64,000 bases of DNA from Palsa-1439 sp050015495 (GCA_050015495.1 JBEKBH010000016.1:1-64000); one strand, 5' to 3'; shown: positions 43,155 through 51,608, counted from the first letter of the stretch. Notes: generated from the letters alone by a model not told the origin. Numbers and translations are program-made.

Positions 43155-45284
43155 CTACTGACTGCCTTGCAATCGCGCCAACGCGTCTCTCGTCGGGGCA
43201 AAACCCGGCCGGAGTTTCAGTGCTTGCTCGTAGTGCTCGATAGCCTCGGTCGTGCGGCCCAGTTTCTCCAGCGCGAGCCCCAGATTGTCGTGCGCCTCGG
43301 CGTAATCCGGGTTAATCCGCAGGGCCAGTTCGAAGTGCGCGATGGCTTCCTTGATCTTGCCCGTCCGCGCCAAAGCCAGCCCCAGATTGCCGTGCGCCTC
43401 CGCGTCATCGGGCTTCGTGTGCAACGCCTGTTGATAATGCCCGATTGCCTCGCTGGCCTTCCCTTCCAGCAAGAAGGCATTTCCCAAATCGTAGTGCGCC
43501 TCGGCGTAATCGGGGCTGATCTGCAGGGCCAGTTCAAATTGTGCGATGGCATCCTTGGTTCTGGCCGTTCGCGCCAAAGCCAGCCCCAGATTGTAGTGCG
43601 CCGTGGCGGAATCCGGTATGGTCCGCAACGCCTGCTCGTAATGCCTGATGGCCTCGCTGACCTTCCCCTCACGGAGGAGGGCATTTGCCAGGTTGTTGTG
43701 CGCCACAGCGTCATCGGGCGTGATCCGCAGGGCTTGCTCGTAGTGTTCCACCGCTTCCCGCACCTTGCCCAACCTCACCAGGATCCATCCAGAAGAGAAA
43801 TTCGCACTGGCGGAATAGGGATTGATTTGTAACGCTTGCTCCTCCTGCCGGATGGCCTCTGGAAACCGGCCCAACTGACCGAGCACATGCCCCAATATCA
43901 CGTGCGCCTCACACACTTGCGGCGCAATGTCGACGCCCCGCTGGGCGTAGGGGAGCGCCTCACCAGCCCTCTCTTGGTCTGATAACTCGGTCGCGAGCGA
44001 CCGGTTCGCCTCTTCGGAACCCGGGAACTCCGCCAAGGTGGCTCGGTGCATGGTTTCGTCATCGCGCCAGTCCGGAATCAAGCGGCGGGTGCTGATAGCG
44101 AAGGCGCATAGCTCACACGCCAGCAGCCCGACCAGCAGGCCCCGTACCGTCGGCGTCGAACGCCGCCACAGCCACACTCCCGCCGCGCCAACCAACAGCA
44201 ATAGCGGCACCGTCGCCTCGTAGGCATAGCGTAGCGCGACCACTTGCCGACCGTTCGGCATAAGAGGAGACATGGGAAGAGCCAGCGCCAGGTACGCTCC
44301 CCAAGCCACCACCAGCGTCGGCAGGCGCCGTCTTTCCATGACAGCCATCGCCGAGAGGATGACAACCACGAGCACCGATGCCGACACCGTCCACGAACCA
44401 AGCGGCACGTCCGAAACGTAGTTGGGCGACAAATGAGACGGCCAGCCCAGTTTCAACGGATAAAACGCCAGACTCTCGAACGCGCGGGACGCGCGCGCCG
44501 ATAGCGAGATTGCCGCCAACGGGGTCATCGGACCGCTCCACCGCGACTCGGTGATCACCGTCGCCGCACCCACCATTCCCGCGATGCCTATCATCACCGC
44601 CTTCTCCAACACCAACTGGCCCCAGCCCAGCCGCTCGTGGCGCCGGAGTGGGAAGTAATCGATGGCCAGCATGACAAACGGCAGCGATACCACCGTCGGT
44701 TTGCACAACAGCGCCGTCACATATAATCCCCACACCACCCGCCGCCGCACGCCAGCCGTGTAGGCCCAAAGGCAACTGATCCCAAACGTTGTGCACAGTA
44801 GTTGCGTTCGCACCGCCATCCACGCCACCGATTCCGTTTGCAACGGATGAATCGCGAACACCACCGCCCCCCACACGGCCATCGACAGCCGCTCGCTCGT
44901 GGTCAGGGATGTCGCGCCCAGGAGCGTCCACAGGAACCCGAACACGAGCGCGGCATCGAGCGCGTGCAAGAACACGCTGGTTACGTGGTGACCCGCCGCA
45001 TTCATTCCCCATATCTGGTAGTCCAGAACGTGGGACAACCGCACCAAGGGTTGATAGTACGCGTCGGTGGATGTGAACGCCCATTTCACGGCGTTCCAGG
45101 TGAGGCCGCCCCAGCGTATCGACTGGCGCAGATACTCTGTATCGTCTACTTTGAGAAACCCCCCGCGCGTGCTCGGCCAATACAGCCACAGCGCGCCGGC
45201 AAAAATCGTCAGCGCCATTCCCACCAACGCTGTCCGGCTGACATTCTGGCAAATCAAGAGCCGGGTGAAGATAAAACGCTTCAC
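43155..45284 (-). CDS. TMTC-like polytopic membrane protein with eight C-terminal TPRs
   Basis: From a GTG at 45284 the product has 709 residues. Residues 18-400 contain about ten hydrophobic helices with the GT-C-like acidic motif RGGFLKVDDTEYL (Asp47-Asp48) and FAIHPLQTESVAWMAVRTQL. Residues about 430-705 are eight TPRs (AEAHDNLGLALEKLGRTTEA and others), three of them nearly identical. Family members transfer sugars to exported proteins; the partner here could be a pilin or secreted repeat protein. An in-frame ATG at 45401 lies inside a pilin-gene remnant and would give an unusual N-terminal extension; which start is used is unclear. Confidence 0.83.
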   Translation of the reverse strand: MKRFIFTRLLICQNVSRTALVGMALTIFAGALWLYWPSTRGGFLKVDDTEYLRQSIRWGGLTWNAVKWAFTSTDAYYQPLVRLSHVLDYQIWGMNAAGHHVTSVFLHALDAALVFGFLWTLLGATSLTTSERLSMAVWGAVVFAIHPLQTESVAWMAVRTQLLCTTFGISCLWAYTAGVRRRVVWGLYVTALLCKPTVVSLPFVMLAIDYFPLRRHERLGWGQLVLEKAVMIGIAGMVGAATVITESRWSGPMTPLAAISLSARASRAFESLAFYPLKLGWPSHLSPNYVSDVPLGSWTVSASVLVVVILSAMAVMERRRLPTLVVAWGAYLALALPMSPLMPNGRQVVALRYAYEATVPLLLLVGAAGVWLWRRSTPTVRGLLVGLLACELCAFAISTRRLIPDWRDDETMHRATLAEFPGSEEANRSLATELSDQERAGEALPYAQRGVDIAPQVCEAHVILGHVLGQLGRFPEAIRQEEQALQINPYSASANFSSGWILVRLGKVREAVEHYEQALRITPDDAVAHNNLANALLREGKVSEAIRHYEQALRTIPDSATAHYNLGLALARTARTKDAIAQFELALQISPDYAEAHYDLGNAFLLEGKASEAIGHYQQALHTKPDDAEAHGNLGLALARTGKIKEAIAHFELALRINPDYAEAHDNLGLALEKLGRTTEAIEHYEQALKLRPGFAPTRDALARLQGSQ

Positions 45285-45334
45285 GCCTTCCGAGTGCCCC
45301 GAGTCCGGATTGCGCAACCCGACCCTCGTGCGTC

Positions 45335-45401
45335 TCACGGCAGCTCCGCGTTGATCGGTGACAAGATGATGTTGTTGATGCGCTTGACGAGGCCTCTTCA
45401 T
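45335..45401 (-). pseudogene. Collapsed Flp-pilin gene in the TMTC-gene leader
   Basis: The minus strand starts ATGAAGAGG like the pilin gene and passes straight to its 3' end: in the next frame it reads GLVKRINNIILSPINAELP-stop, against GLGKHINNTLSSINANLP-stop in the intact pilin. About 110 bases encoding the hydrophobic helix are missing. The remnant ATG is in frame with the downstream TMTC-like gene. Confidence 0.75.
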
Positions 45402-45476
45402 ACGTGGATTCGCCCGCTTCAAGGCGTATTTCCGAACGACTACCGCACTGTATGAATAACGCAGGCGGTGCAGGCT

Positions 45477-45523
45477 GTCTGTGGGGGAAACCCCTGTTTT
45501 TACTGCCGGGGAAACCCCCTACG
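45477..45523 (-). promoter_or_regulatory. Double-dyad promoter module B (TMTC-like gene)
   Basis: Perfect GGGGAAACCCC dyads lie at 45484-45494 and 45508-45518, with centres 24 bases apart and CTGTTTTTACTG-like sequence between. Toward the gene come CTGCGTTA and a possible ATTCATACAG -10 region. Confidence 0.7.
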
Positions 45524-45601
45524 CGTGGCGGGACCAACGGCAGAAGGCGGCGTTAGCCACCAATGCCAAATCGGATGAGGAGAGGAACGAGAAGTGAAAT
45601 C

Positions 45602-45676
45602 TGGAGCCGGCGGGAGGAATTGAACACTCCATCTGCTGATTATGGTTCAGCCGCTCTACCGTTAAGCTAAGCCGGC
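45602..45676 (-). tRNA. tRNA-Met-like gene (CAT), probably degenerate
   Basis: A cloverleaf can be drawn on the minus strand with acceptor GCCGGC/GCCGGC, a normal D-arm, a perfect anticodon stem GCTGA/TCAGC and encoded CCA. Three defects are visible: the loop ACCATAA has C instead of U at position 33, T7 faces C66, and the T-stem GGAG-T-G against CCTCC has an extra T. It may be a decayed tRNA gene or a tRNA-like relic. Confidence 0.6.
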
Positions 45677-45735
45677 GCACAAAGCGATCAATCGACATCT
45701 TCTAAATGACTTGAGCCCGCAACCATCTTGCCTTC

Positions 45736-46122
45736 TCAGTCTGGCGGTGTGGACGGTTGCCGTGACCCTACCACCGGCAAGCGGAACGCTTGCAGGGCTT
45801 GCGGTAGGTCGTTGTAGAACTCCATCAAGTCGCTCATTGCGACAAGGTTGGCCAGTTGCTGGATAGCTTGAGGGAGTCCGACGTACTTCAGGTCCCCACC
45901 GCGAACCCGCGCGTGGTGGGCGAAACTGATCAACTCTTTCAGTTGCGCACTGCCGATGTAGGTGACATGCGAGCATTCGAGGACGATGCAGGGCGTGAAC
46001 TCCTCCATTCTGCGCATCAACATGGTCCCGAATTGTGTGAAGGCCACGGCGTCGAGCGCCCCAGTCATCTCGATGACTTCCACACCGCTGACGTGATTCC
46101 ACTTGATTTGCAGTCCTCTCAT
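45736..46122 (-). CDS. STAS-domain (anti-sigma-factor antagonist-like) protein
   Basis: The ATG at 46122 gives 128 residues spanning one STAS domain: VSGVEVIEMTGALDAVAFTQ, then CIVLECSHVTYIGSAQLKEL with the serine where the phosphorylated residue of SpoIIAA-type antagonists lies, and GGDLKYVGLPQAIQQLANLV. Such proteins switch partner binding by phosphorylation, usually of an anti-sigma kinase. No serine kinase gene is near. The longer open frame upstream is the leader with its pilin remnant and is not coding for this protein. Confidence 0.82.
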   Translation of the reverse strand: MRGLQIKWNHVSGVEVIEMTGALDAVAFTQFGTMLMRRMEEFTPCIVLECSHVTYIGSAQLKELISFAHHARVRGGDLKYVGLPQAIQQLANLVAMSDLMEFYNDLPQALQAFRLPVVGSRQPSTPPD

Positions 46123-46177
46123 GCTCGATGTCCAGCCGGTTGAACGGCATGGCGCAGAAACCCGACCCTCGCGCACC

Positions 46178-46241
46178 TCACGGCAGCTTCGCGTTGATCG
46201 ATGACAAGATGTTGTCCCTGCGCTTGCCGAGACCTCTTCAT
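46178..46241 (-). pseudogene. Collapsed Flp-pilin gene in the STAS-gene leader
   Basis: As at 45335-45401, an ATGAAGAGG start is joined to the pilin 3' end, here reading GLGKRRDNILSSINAKLP-stop one frame over. The two remnants and their flanks are close copies of each other over about 250 bases, so a leader with the deletion was duplicated. Confidence 0.75.
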
Positions 46242-46316
46242 ACCTGGATTCACGCTCTTCAAGGCGTATCTCCGAACGAATGCCGCACGATATAAGTAGC
46301 GCAGGCAGCACGGGCT

Positions 46317-46362
46317 GTCTGTGGGGGAAAGCCCTGTTTTTTCTGGCGGGGAAACCCCCGAC
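46317..46362 (-). promoter_or_regulatory. Double-dyad promoter module C (STAS gene)
   Basis: The distal dyad GGGGAAACCCC (46348-46358) is perfect. The proximal one (46324-46334) has a single change, GGGGAAAGCCC. Centres are 24 bases apart. Toward the gene come CTGCGCTAC and TTATAT, a likely -10. Confidence 0.7.
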
Positions 46363-46454
46363 ACATGGCGGGACACCCACGGCAGTAATTGGGGACATCC
46401 GGCGGTGTCAGCCACCGATGCCGAATCGGACGATGAGAGGAACGAGGACGCAAC

Positions 46455-46724
46455 TCACAAGCTCGTCTTGATTGGTTTTCTGGCGGGTCGCCCTTGTTGG
46501 ATGGCGTGCTGCCGGAGCGTCCTCGCGTCTCCGATATGCAGTTTCTTCTTGATGCGGGCCAGGTAACCTTCCACCGTTTTGACGCTGACCTGTAGTTCCT
46601 CGGCAGTCTGGCTCGGGCCATACCCGCAGCCGAGAAGTTGGAAGACCTCCCGTTCGCGCTGGCTCAGGCCGGTAAAGGGAGCCATCGTTTCGGTGGGACT
46701 CCCGGTGATTGCAGCCTTCTGCAT
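46455..46724 (-). CDS. Free LuxR/NarL-type HTH protein without receiver domain
   Basis: The 89-residue product is a GerE-type HTH: GLSQREREVFQLLGCGYGPS, QTAEELQVSVKTVEGYLARI and KKKLHIGDARTLRQHAIQQ. It is closely similar to the C-terminal domain of the response regulator encoded immediately upstream (46839-47585), so it is probably a truncated duplicate. The ATG at 46724 lies only about 40 bases from its promoter module; an ATG at 46685 (MAPFTGLSQ) is a possible later start. Without a receiver it would bind DNA constitutively or compete with the full-length regulator. Confidence 0.8.
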   Translation of the reverse strand: MQKAAITGSPTETMAPFTGLSQREREVFQLLGCGYGPSQTAEELQVSVKTVEGYLARIKKKLHIGDARTLRQHAIQQGRPARKPIKTSL

Positions 46725-46759
46725 GCATGTATTTCTAGCGCGAACGAGGAGGTATGTCT

Positions 46760-46800
46760 GTGAGGGGAACCCCTGTTTCTTCTGAGAGGGGAAAGCCTGA
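46760..46800 (-). promoter_or_regulatory. Double-dyad promoter module D (free LuxR gene)
   Basis: GGGGAACCCC at about 46764-46773 and a weaker GGGGAAAGCC at 46788-46797 keep the 24-base spacing. TTCGCGCTAG follows toward the gene. It lies between the response regulator stop and the free HTH gene. No pilin remnant is present here. Confidence 0.6.
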
Positions 46801-46838
46801 CACGATGGTTGGCGTCGTCAATCCGGAAACAGTCGGGA

Positions 46839-47585
46839 TTACGAAGCGTCGGGCGGCTGTCTTCGCGGGCGACGGCTGGATGGAACAGGGGGCGGTTGTC
46901 GCGAAGAGTCCGCGTTCGCACCGGTCCCGCCGAGCCTGTTCCACTGTATCGCTTGCTGGAGCAATTGCCGCCCGTCTTTCAGGAACAGCTTCTCCTTGAT
47001 GCGCGCCATATAGCCTTCCACCGTTTTCACGCTCAGATGCAACTCATCCGCGATCTGGCTCGGGCCGTAACCGGTTCCGAGGAGTTGGAAGACGACCAAT
47101 TCGCGGTCGCTGAGATTGTCCACGGAAAATCCCGCCGCGGTGGAATGGCCGACGCTGGCTTCCTTGAGGATCCGTGCGTCAACCGTCTCGCTCACGTGGA
47201 TCTCGCCTTCCAGCACGCGGAGGATGGCCTGTCGGATCTTCGCCGCTCCTTCCCGTTTGGTGACGTACCCGCGTGCGCCCGCGCGGAGGGCGCGCTCGGC
47301 GTACAGAGGCTCGTCATGCATGGACAGAACCAGCACCGACAAACCTTCGAAACGGGTCGTGATGTCTTTGATCAGGTCCGTGCCGTGACTGCCTTCCATG
47401 GAAAGATCGACAACCGCCATGTCGGGGCGCAAGGTCTGGATGGCCTGCAGGGTCTGGGCCGCGTCGGCCGCTTCCCCGCAGACGGTGAGATTCGGCTCGC
47501 GGTTGATCAGTTGCGTCAGCCAATCGCGCACCATCGGGTGATCGTCCGCAATGAGAATGCGCGTCTTGGGCGTTGGTTTGTTCAT
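46839..47585 (-). CDS. NarL/FixJ-type response regulator
   Basis: The 248-residue protein has a receiver domain (RILIADDHPMVRDWLTQLI; phospho-acceptor Asp60 in MAVVDLSMEG; VLSMHDEP; lysine in GYVTKREG). A LuxR HTH follows (NLSDRELVVFQLLGTGYGPS ... LSVKTVEGYMARIKEKLF). A proline- and arginine-rich tail of 35 residues is unusual for the family. Its ATG overlaps the kinase stop (ATGA), so they form a standard pair. It is the best candidate to bind the double-dyad modules downstream. Confidence 0.93.
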   Translation of the reverse strand: MNKPTPKTRILIADDHPMVRDWLTQLINREPNLTVCGEAADAAQTLQAIQTLRPDMAVVDLSMEGSHGTDLIKDITTRFEGLSVLVLSMHDEPLYAERALRAGARGYVTKREGAAKIRQAILRVLEGEIHVSETVDARILKEASVGHSTAAGFSVDNLSDRELVVFQLLGTGYGPSQIADELHLSVKTVEGYMARIKEKLFLKDGRQLLQQAIQWNRLGGTGANADSSRQPPPVPSSRRPRRQPPDAS

Positions 47586-48976
47586 CGGTCACTCCTCATC
47601 CGGGCGCGAACGTCCCTGGGCAGGGACAGAACGACAGCGGTGCCTCCGCTCGGGTTGCGGCGCACGGTGAGAGTTGCCCCAATCATACACGCCCGGTAGC
47701 TCATGGAGTTGATCCCCATGCCTTTGTTCTGCCCGAGTTCTTCCGGAAACCCGAGGCCATTGTCGTTCACCGTCAGGATAGTTCGCTCACCCTCAGCGTG
47801 GAATTCGATCAGGATTCGCGAGGGCTTGCCGTGCTTGATCGCGTTCGCGACGGCCTCTTGGACGATCCGGTAAATCTGGGTCGCTTCGTTGTCATCAAAA
47901 ACGTCGACCGCCCCGTTCGCCGTCACGACACAGTCGATATGGAACAAGTGTTGCACCGATGCCGAGAAATCGTACAGCGCGTCCACCAGTCCGCCGGGCC
48001 CGATTTCGACGGGGTGAAGTCCGTGGGCGATTTCGTGTGCCTGAGTCATGGCTCGCTGGATGAATTCCACAATCTGCCTGGCCTCGGTTGCTTGTGGCAG
48101 CGATTGTTGCGCCAGGTTATCCGTCAAGAGTTGGGTCGCGAACTCGGTGGCGGCCAGGTGCTGGCACAGCCCGTCGTGCAGGTCCTGTGCGATCCGCCGT
48201 CGTTCCTGATCCGAGATTTCGAGCACTTGCTTCTCCAGTTGTCTGCGCTGCGTGATGTCACGTACGGTGGCGGCAAACAGCCGCCGGCCACCCAACTGGA
48301 CTTCGCCGACGGAGAGTTCCATGGGGAAGACCGAGCCGTCTTTGCGCGAGCCGAAGATTTCCCGACCGACGCCAACGAGCTTGCGTTGGTCAGTCCGGAA
48401 GTAGTTGCGGATATAGCGGTCGTGTTCATCGTCCCGGGGCGGGGGCACCAGGAGGCGTACATTTTGACCAACGACTTCGTCCGCGCGGTATCCAAAGATG
48501 CGCTCGGCGGCCGCGTTGAAAGAATCAATAATCGCTTGATCATTGATCGTAACGATGCCGTCTAGCGCCGTGTCAACGTATGCGCCGAGCAGCGACTGAC
48601 TGGCCTGGGCGACATCTTCTGCCTGTCGGCGCTCCGCGCCCGCCTTCTTCATCGCCAGCACCAAGAAAGAGACTGCCAAAAGCACCGCAAAGTCCATTGA
48701 CCCGTTCCAACAGGCACTCAAAAGCTGGTAAGTAGTAACTGGCGGATACAGGTTGGCTACGAAGGCCACGACTCCAGTAAAAATGGCAGCGATAATCCCA
48801 TATCCCAAGCCTGCGAACCAGGTGACGAAAACGACCGCAAACACGTAAAGGATGGGAACTCTACGCGAAGGCCCCAGCCAGTAGTCAAATAGACCCACTG
48901 ACAAGCCATAGACCGCGCTCGCGCCGACCACCCAGAGCTTGGATCGGCTGCTGAGCCAGAGAATCAACCGTTGCAT
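47582..48976 (-). CDS. NarX-type sensor histidine kinase with PAS domain
   Basis: From the ATG at 48976 the product has 464 residues. Four N-terminal helices (to about residue 110) contain the MASE/DUF4118-like pattern YVFAVVFVTWFAGLGYGIIAA. A FixL-like PAS domain follows (about 128-245; ALDGIVTINDQAIIDSFNAA, RKDGSVFPMELSVGEV). HisKA_3 is RRRIAQDLHDGLCQHL with His267. The ATPase part shows EAVANAIKHGKPSRI and VNDNGLGFPEE. It should phosphorylate the regulator whose gene overlaps its stop. The FixL-like PAS could bind a cofactor, but no heme ligand can be assigned with certainty. Confidence 0.93.
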   Translation of the reverse strand: MQRLILWLSSRSKLWVVGASAVYGLSVGLFDYWLGPSRRVPILYVFAVVFVTWFAGLGYGIIAAIFTGVVAFVANLYPPVTTYQLLSACWNGSMDFAVLLAVSFLVLAMKKAGAERRQAEDVAQASQSLLGAYVDTALDGIVTINDQAIIDSFNAAAERIFGYRADEVVGQNVRLLVPPPRDDEHDRYIRNYFRTDQRKLVGVGREIFGSRKDGSVFPMELSVGEVQLGGRRLFAATVRDITQRRQLEKQVLEISDQERRRIAQDLHDGLCQHLAATEFATQLLTDNLAQQSLPQATEARQIVEFIQRAMTQAHEIAHGLHPVEIGPGGLVDALYDFSASVQHLFHIDCVVTANGAVDVFDDNEATQIYRIVQEAVANAIKHGKPSRILIEFHAEGERTILTVNDNGLGFPEELGQNKGMGINSMSYRACMIGATLTVRRNPSGGTAVVLSLPRDVRARMRSDR

Positions 48977-49208
48977 GATTGCGCTTCTGCCAGAAACCCG
49001 AGACGGGCTCGCGCCTACAGGATGTCGGCCCGCAGTTCCTGACATGGGGGGTTTATCACCAGATCAATCCTCCTGTCCAACGAATTCAAGATTTCCAAGG
49101 TTGGCTCGATAAAGAGGGGCTTCGCAAACCCTGTTCGGGCACATTACGGTTTCGCAAGAGGAGCGGCGGTAGCCCGACCTCGACATTCGCACACTACGGC
49201 ACCAACCC

Positions 49209-51608
49209 CTACGGGACAAGCCGCACGCGGTAGTAGCGGGCGGGGCCGTTGGTCGCGCCGCCGGTATCGACGTAGTTGGTCGTCGATACGGCCCTGCCGG
49301 GCGCGGTCATGACCGGGCTGAAGTCGGCGAAATTATTGGAGTAACTGCCGTTGGCCGGCGGGGCGTTGGTCTGCAACGCGTAGCTCTCGCCGCCGGCCGT
49401 TGTCCATGTGAGGCGGACGTTGTTTGTTTCCAATGCGATGGCCACCATGCGCAATACCGAGCCGAGACCGCCAATTTTCGCCACGAACGCGTTGCCCCAC
49501 GAGCTGCGAAGGACGGTCTGGAAAGCATTGGTCGTCGGGAAGTTGCCCGAGGTGGTGGTTCCCGTGACGTAGGCGTTGCCCGCGGCGTCGATCGCGAGGG
49601 CGTAGCCCAGGTCAACGCCACTGCCGCCGAGGTAGGTCGAATACACCAGGTTCGAGCCGCTCGAACCCAGCTCGGTGACGAAGGCGTTGGCCGTCCCGCC
49701 AAGGGTTTTCTGGAAAGCGTTTCGTGTCGGGAAATCGGTGGAGAATGTGTATCCAGCGACGTAGGCGTTGGTCGCGGCATCCACGGCGATGCCGAAGCCC
49801 GCGTCAATGTAGTTGCCGCCGAGATAGGTCGAGTAAACGAGGTTCGAGCCGTCAGGCCCGAGCTTCGTCACGAAAGCGTTTTGGCTCCCGCGAAGGGTGG
49901 GCTGAAAGGCATCTGTCGTCGTCGGGAAGTTGGTCGAGCCGGCGAGTCCCGTAACGTAAGCATTGGTCGCGGCGTCCACCGCGATGGCGTAGCCATGGTC
50001 GCTGTAGTTGCTGCCGTTCCCGCCGAGGTAGGTCGAGTACACGAGGTTCGAGCCGCCGGGCCCGAGCTTTGTCACGAAGCCGTTGCTGACCGGGCTGCGC
50101 AGGGTGGTCTGGAAGGCATTTCGTGTCGGGAAGTTGGTGGAGGAGGCGTAGCCCGTGACGTAGGCACAGCCTGCGGCGTCCACGGCAATGCCGTTGCCAT
50201 TGTCGCCGGTGTTGCCGCTGCTGCTGCCGCTGCCGCCGAGGAAAGTGGAATACACGAGGTTCGAGCCGTCGGGCCCGACTTTCGTCACGAAGGTGTTGCC
50301 GGCCGGGCAGCCAAGTGCGGTCTGGAAAGCATTTCGCAACGGGAAATTGGTTGAGGTGGTGGATCCCGTCACGTAAGCGTTTCCTGCGGCATCGATCGCG
50401 ATGGCGTTGGCCCAGTCGTTCAAGTAGCCGCCGTTGCCGCCGAGGAAGGTGGAGTAGATCAGGTTCGAGCCGCCGGGCCCGAGCTTGGCCACGAAAGCGT
50501 TTGTGACTCCGCCGATGGCGGGCTGGAAAGCATTTTTTGTCGGGAAGTTGGTGGACAAGGTCCATCCCGAGACGTAGGCATTGCCCGCGGCGTCCACGGC
50601 GATGCCGTTGCCGCAATCGCGGATGCTGCCGCCGAGGTAGGTCGAGTAAACGAGGTTCGAGCCGCCGGGCCCGAGCTTGGTGATGAACGCGGAAATGCTC
50701 GTGCCTTCGTTGGCGGTCTGGAAGGCATTGGTCGTCGGGAAATTGGCGGACTCGGTGCCACCGATGACGTAGGCGCAGCCCACGGCGTCCACCGTGATGC
50801 CGTTGCCATAGTCACCGTAGTAGCCGCTGTCGCCGCCGAGGTAGGTCGAGTACACGAGGACCGGGTCGATCACCAGCGGCCGGCGCCGGTCGTAATCGGC
50901 CACGAGGAACCCGACGCGGTCTTGGCCCGTCATCACGTAGCGGCTCGGCACCTCCTGTAGCTGGCCGTCGTGCGATTGGTACGCGCGTGGCGCGTGGAAG
51001 CGCACCTCGCCGCCGGCCATGCGCAGCACCAGTTCGCCGTTGGGATCGATGCGGGTCTGGCGCACGCCGTCAAACGCCAGGGTGATGACGCGCGGGTCCG
51101 TGCCGGGCGCCACGGTGAAGTCGTATTCGAGCCGGCCCTGCGTACCGTAGTACGTCAGGTCCACGCCGGGATAGACGCGGTCGAAGCCGGCGCGGGCGTA
51201 CAACGGGAGGTTCTGGCGCCAGCGGGAAGGATCGTTGCCGATAAAATAGTTCACGGTGCCGGGCAATTGGTCCGTGGCCGTGGCCGGGGCCTGTGGATTC
51301 CCGCCCGGCAACGTCATGCGCACGACATCCACAGGCGGCGCGGATTGGTCGCGGCGGAGTTGGGTCGGCGACGTTCGGCCCGCGCCGTTGTGCAACGCGA
51401 GCACCGCCTCGGTGGGGGTCAGATACAGGATATAGCCCGGTCCGCGGGAAATGAAGTTCACGCGGGCATCGGTCTGTCCCGTGTTGGTTTCAAAGCTCAA
51501 GGGCAGGCGGCCGTAGTTTTCGACGATCTGCGCCCCGGTGGCGGCGCGAGCGGTTGACGCCACGCTGAGGATTGCGGCCACCACGATGACCATTCGATTC
51601 CGTTTCAT
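49209..51608 (-). CDS. Secreted SBBP beta-propeller-repeat protein
   Basis: The 799-residue product has a signal peptide (VIVVAAILSVASTARAATGA). An N-terminal region follows (residues 30-260: PLSFETNTGQTDARVNFISR, YPGVDLTYYGTQGRLEYDF) that regularly precedes SBBP repeats. Eight to nine SBBP units then run KLGPGGSNLVYSTYLGG, GNGIAVDAAGNAYVTG, STNFPTxNAFQ. The C-terminal module (SYALQTNAPPANGSYSNNFA, NYVDTGGATNGPARYYRVRL) is shared with the beta-helix protein. It is an extracellular structural or binding protein of unknown target. Repeats are nearly identical, so unequal crossing-over is likely. Confidence 0.9.
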   Translation of the reverse strand: MKRNRMVIVVAAILSVASTARAATGAQIVENYGRLPLSFETNTGQTDARVNFISRGPGYILYLTPTEAVLALHNGAGRTSPTQLRRDQSAPPVDVVRMTLPGGNPQAPATATDQLPGTVNYFIGNDPSRWRQNLPLYARAGFDRVYPGVDLTYYGTQGRLEYDFTVAPGTDPRVITLAFDGVRQTRIDPNGELVLRMAGGEVRFHAPRAYQSHDGQLQEVPSRYVMTGQDRVGFLVADYDRRRPLVIDPVLVYSTYLGGDSGYYGDYGNGITVDAVGCAYVIGGTESANFPTTNAFQTANEGTSISAFITKLGPGGSNLVYSTYLGGSIRDCGNGIAVDAAGNAYVSGWTLSTNFPTKNAFQPAIGGVTNAFVAKLGPGGSNLIYSTFLGGNGGYLNDWANAIAIDAAGNAYVTGSTTSTNFPLRNAFQTALGCPAGNTFVTKVGPDGSNLVYSTFLGGSGSSSGNTGDNGNGIAVDAAGCAYVTGYASSTNFPTRNAFQTTLRSPVSNGFVTKLGPGGSNLVYSTYLGGNGSNYSDHGYAIAVDAATNAYVTGLAGSTNFPTTTDAFQPTLRGSQNAFVTKLGPDGSNLVYSTYLGGNYIDAGFGIAVDAATNAYVAGYTFSTDFPTRNAFQKTLGGTANAFVTELGSSGSNLVYSTYLGGSGVDLGYALAIDAAGNAYVTGTTTSGNFPTTNAFQTVLRSSWGNAFVAKIGGLGSVLRMVAIALETNNVRLTWTTAGGESYALQTNAPPANGSYSNNFADFSPVMTAPGRAVSTTNYVDTGGATNGPARYYRVRLVP

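Noticed and set aside
43044..46800. Double GGGGAAACCCC modules as c-di-GMP riboswitches
   Set aside because: They lack the GEMM core (the conserved GCAAAGC-type junction), and the perfect DNA symmetry with fixed 24-base spacing fits protein binding better.
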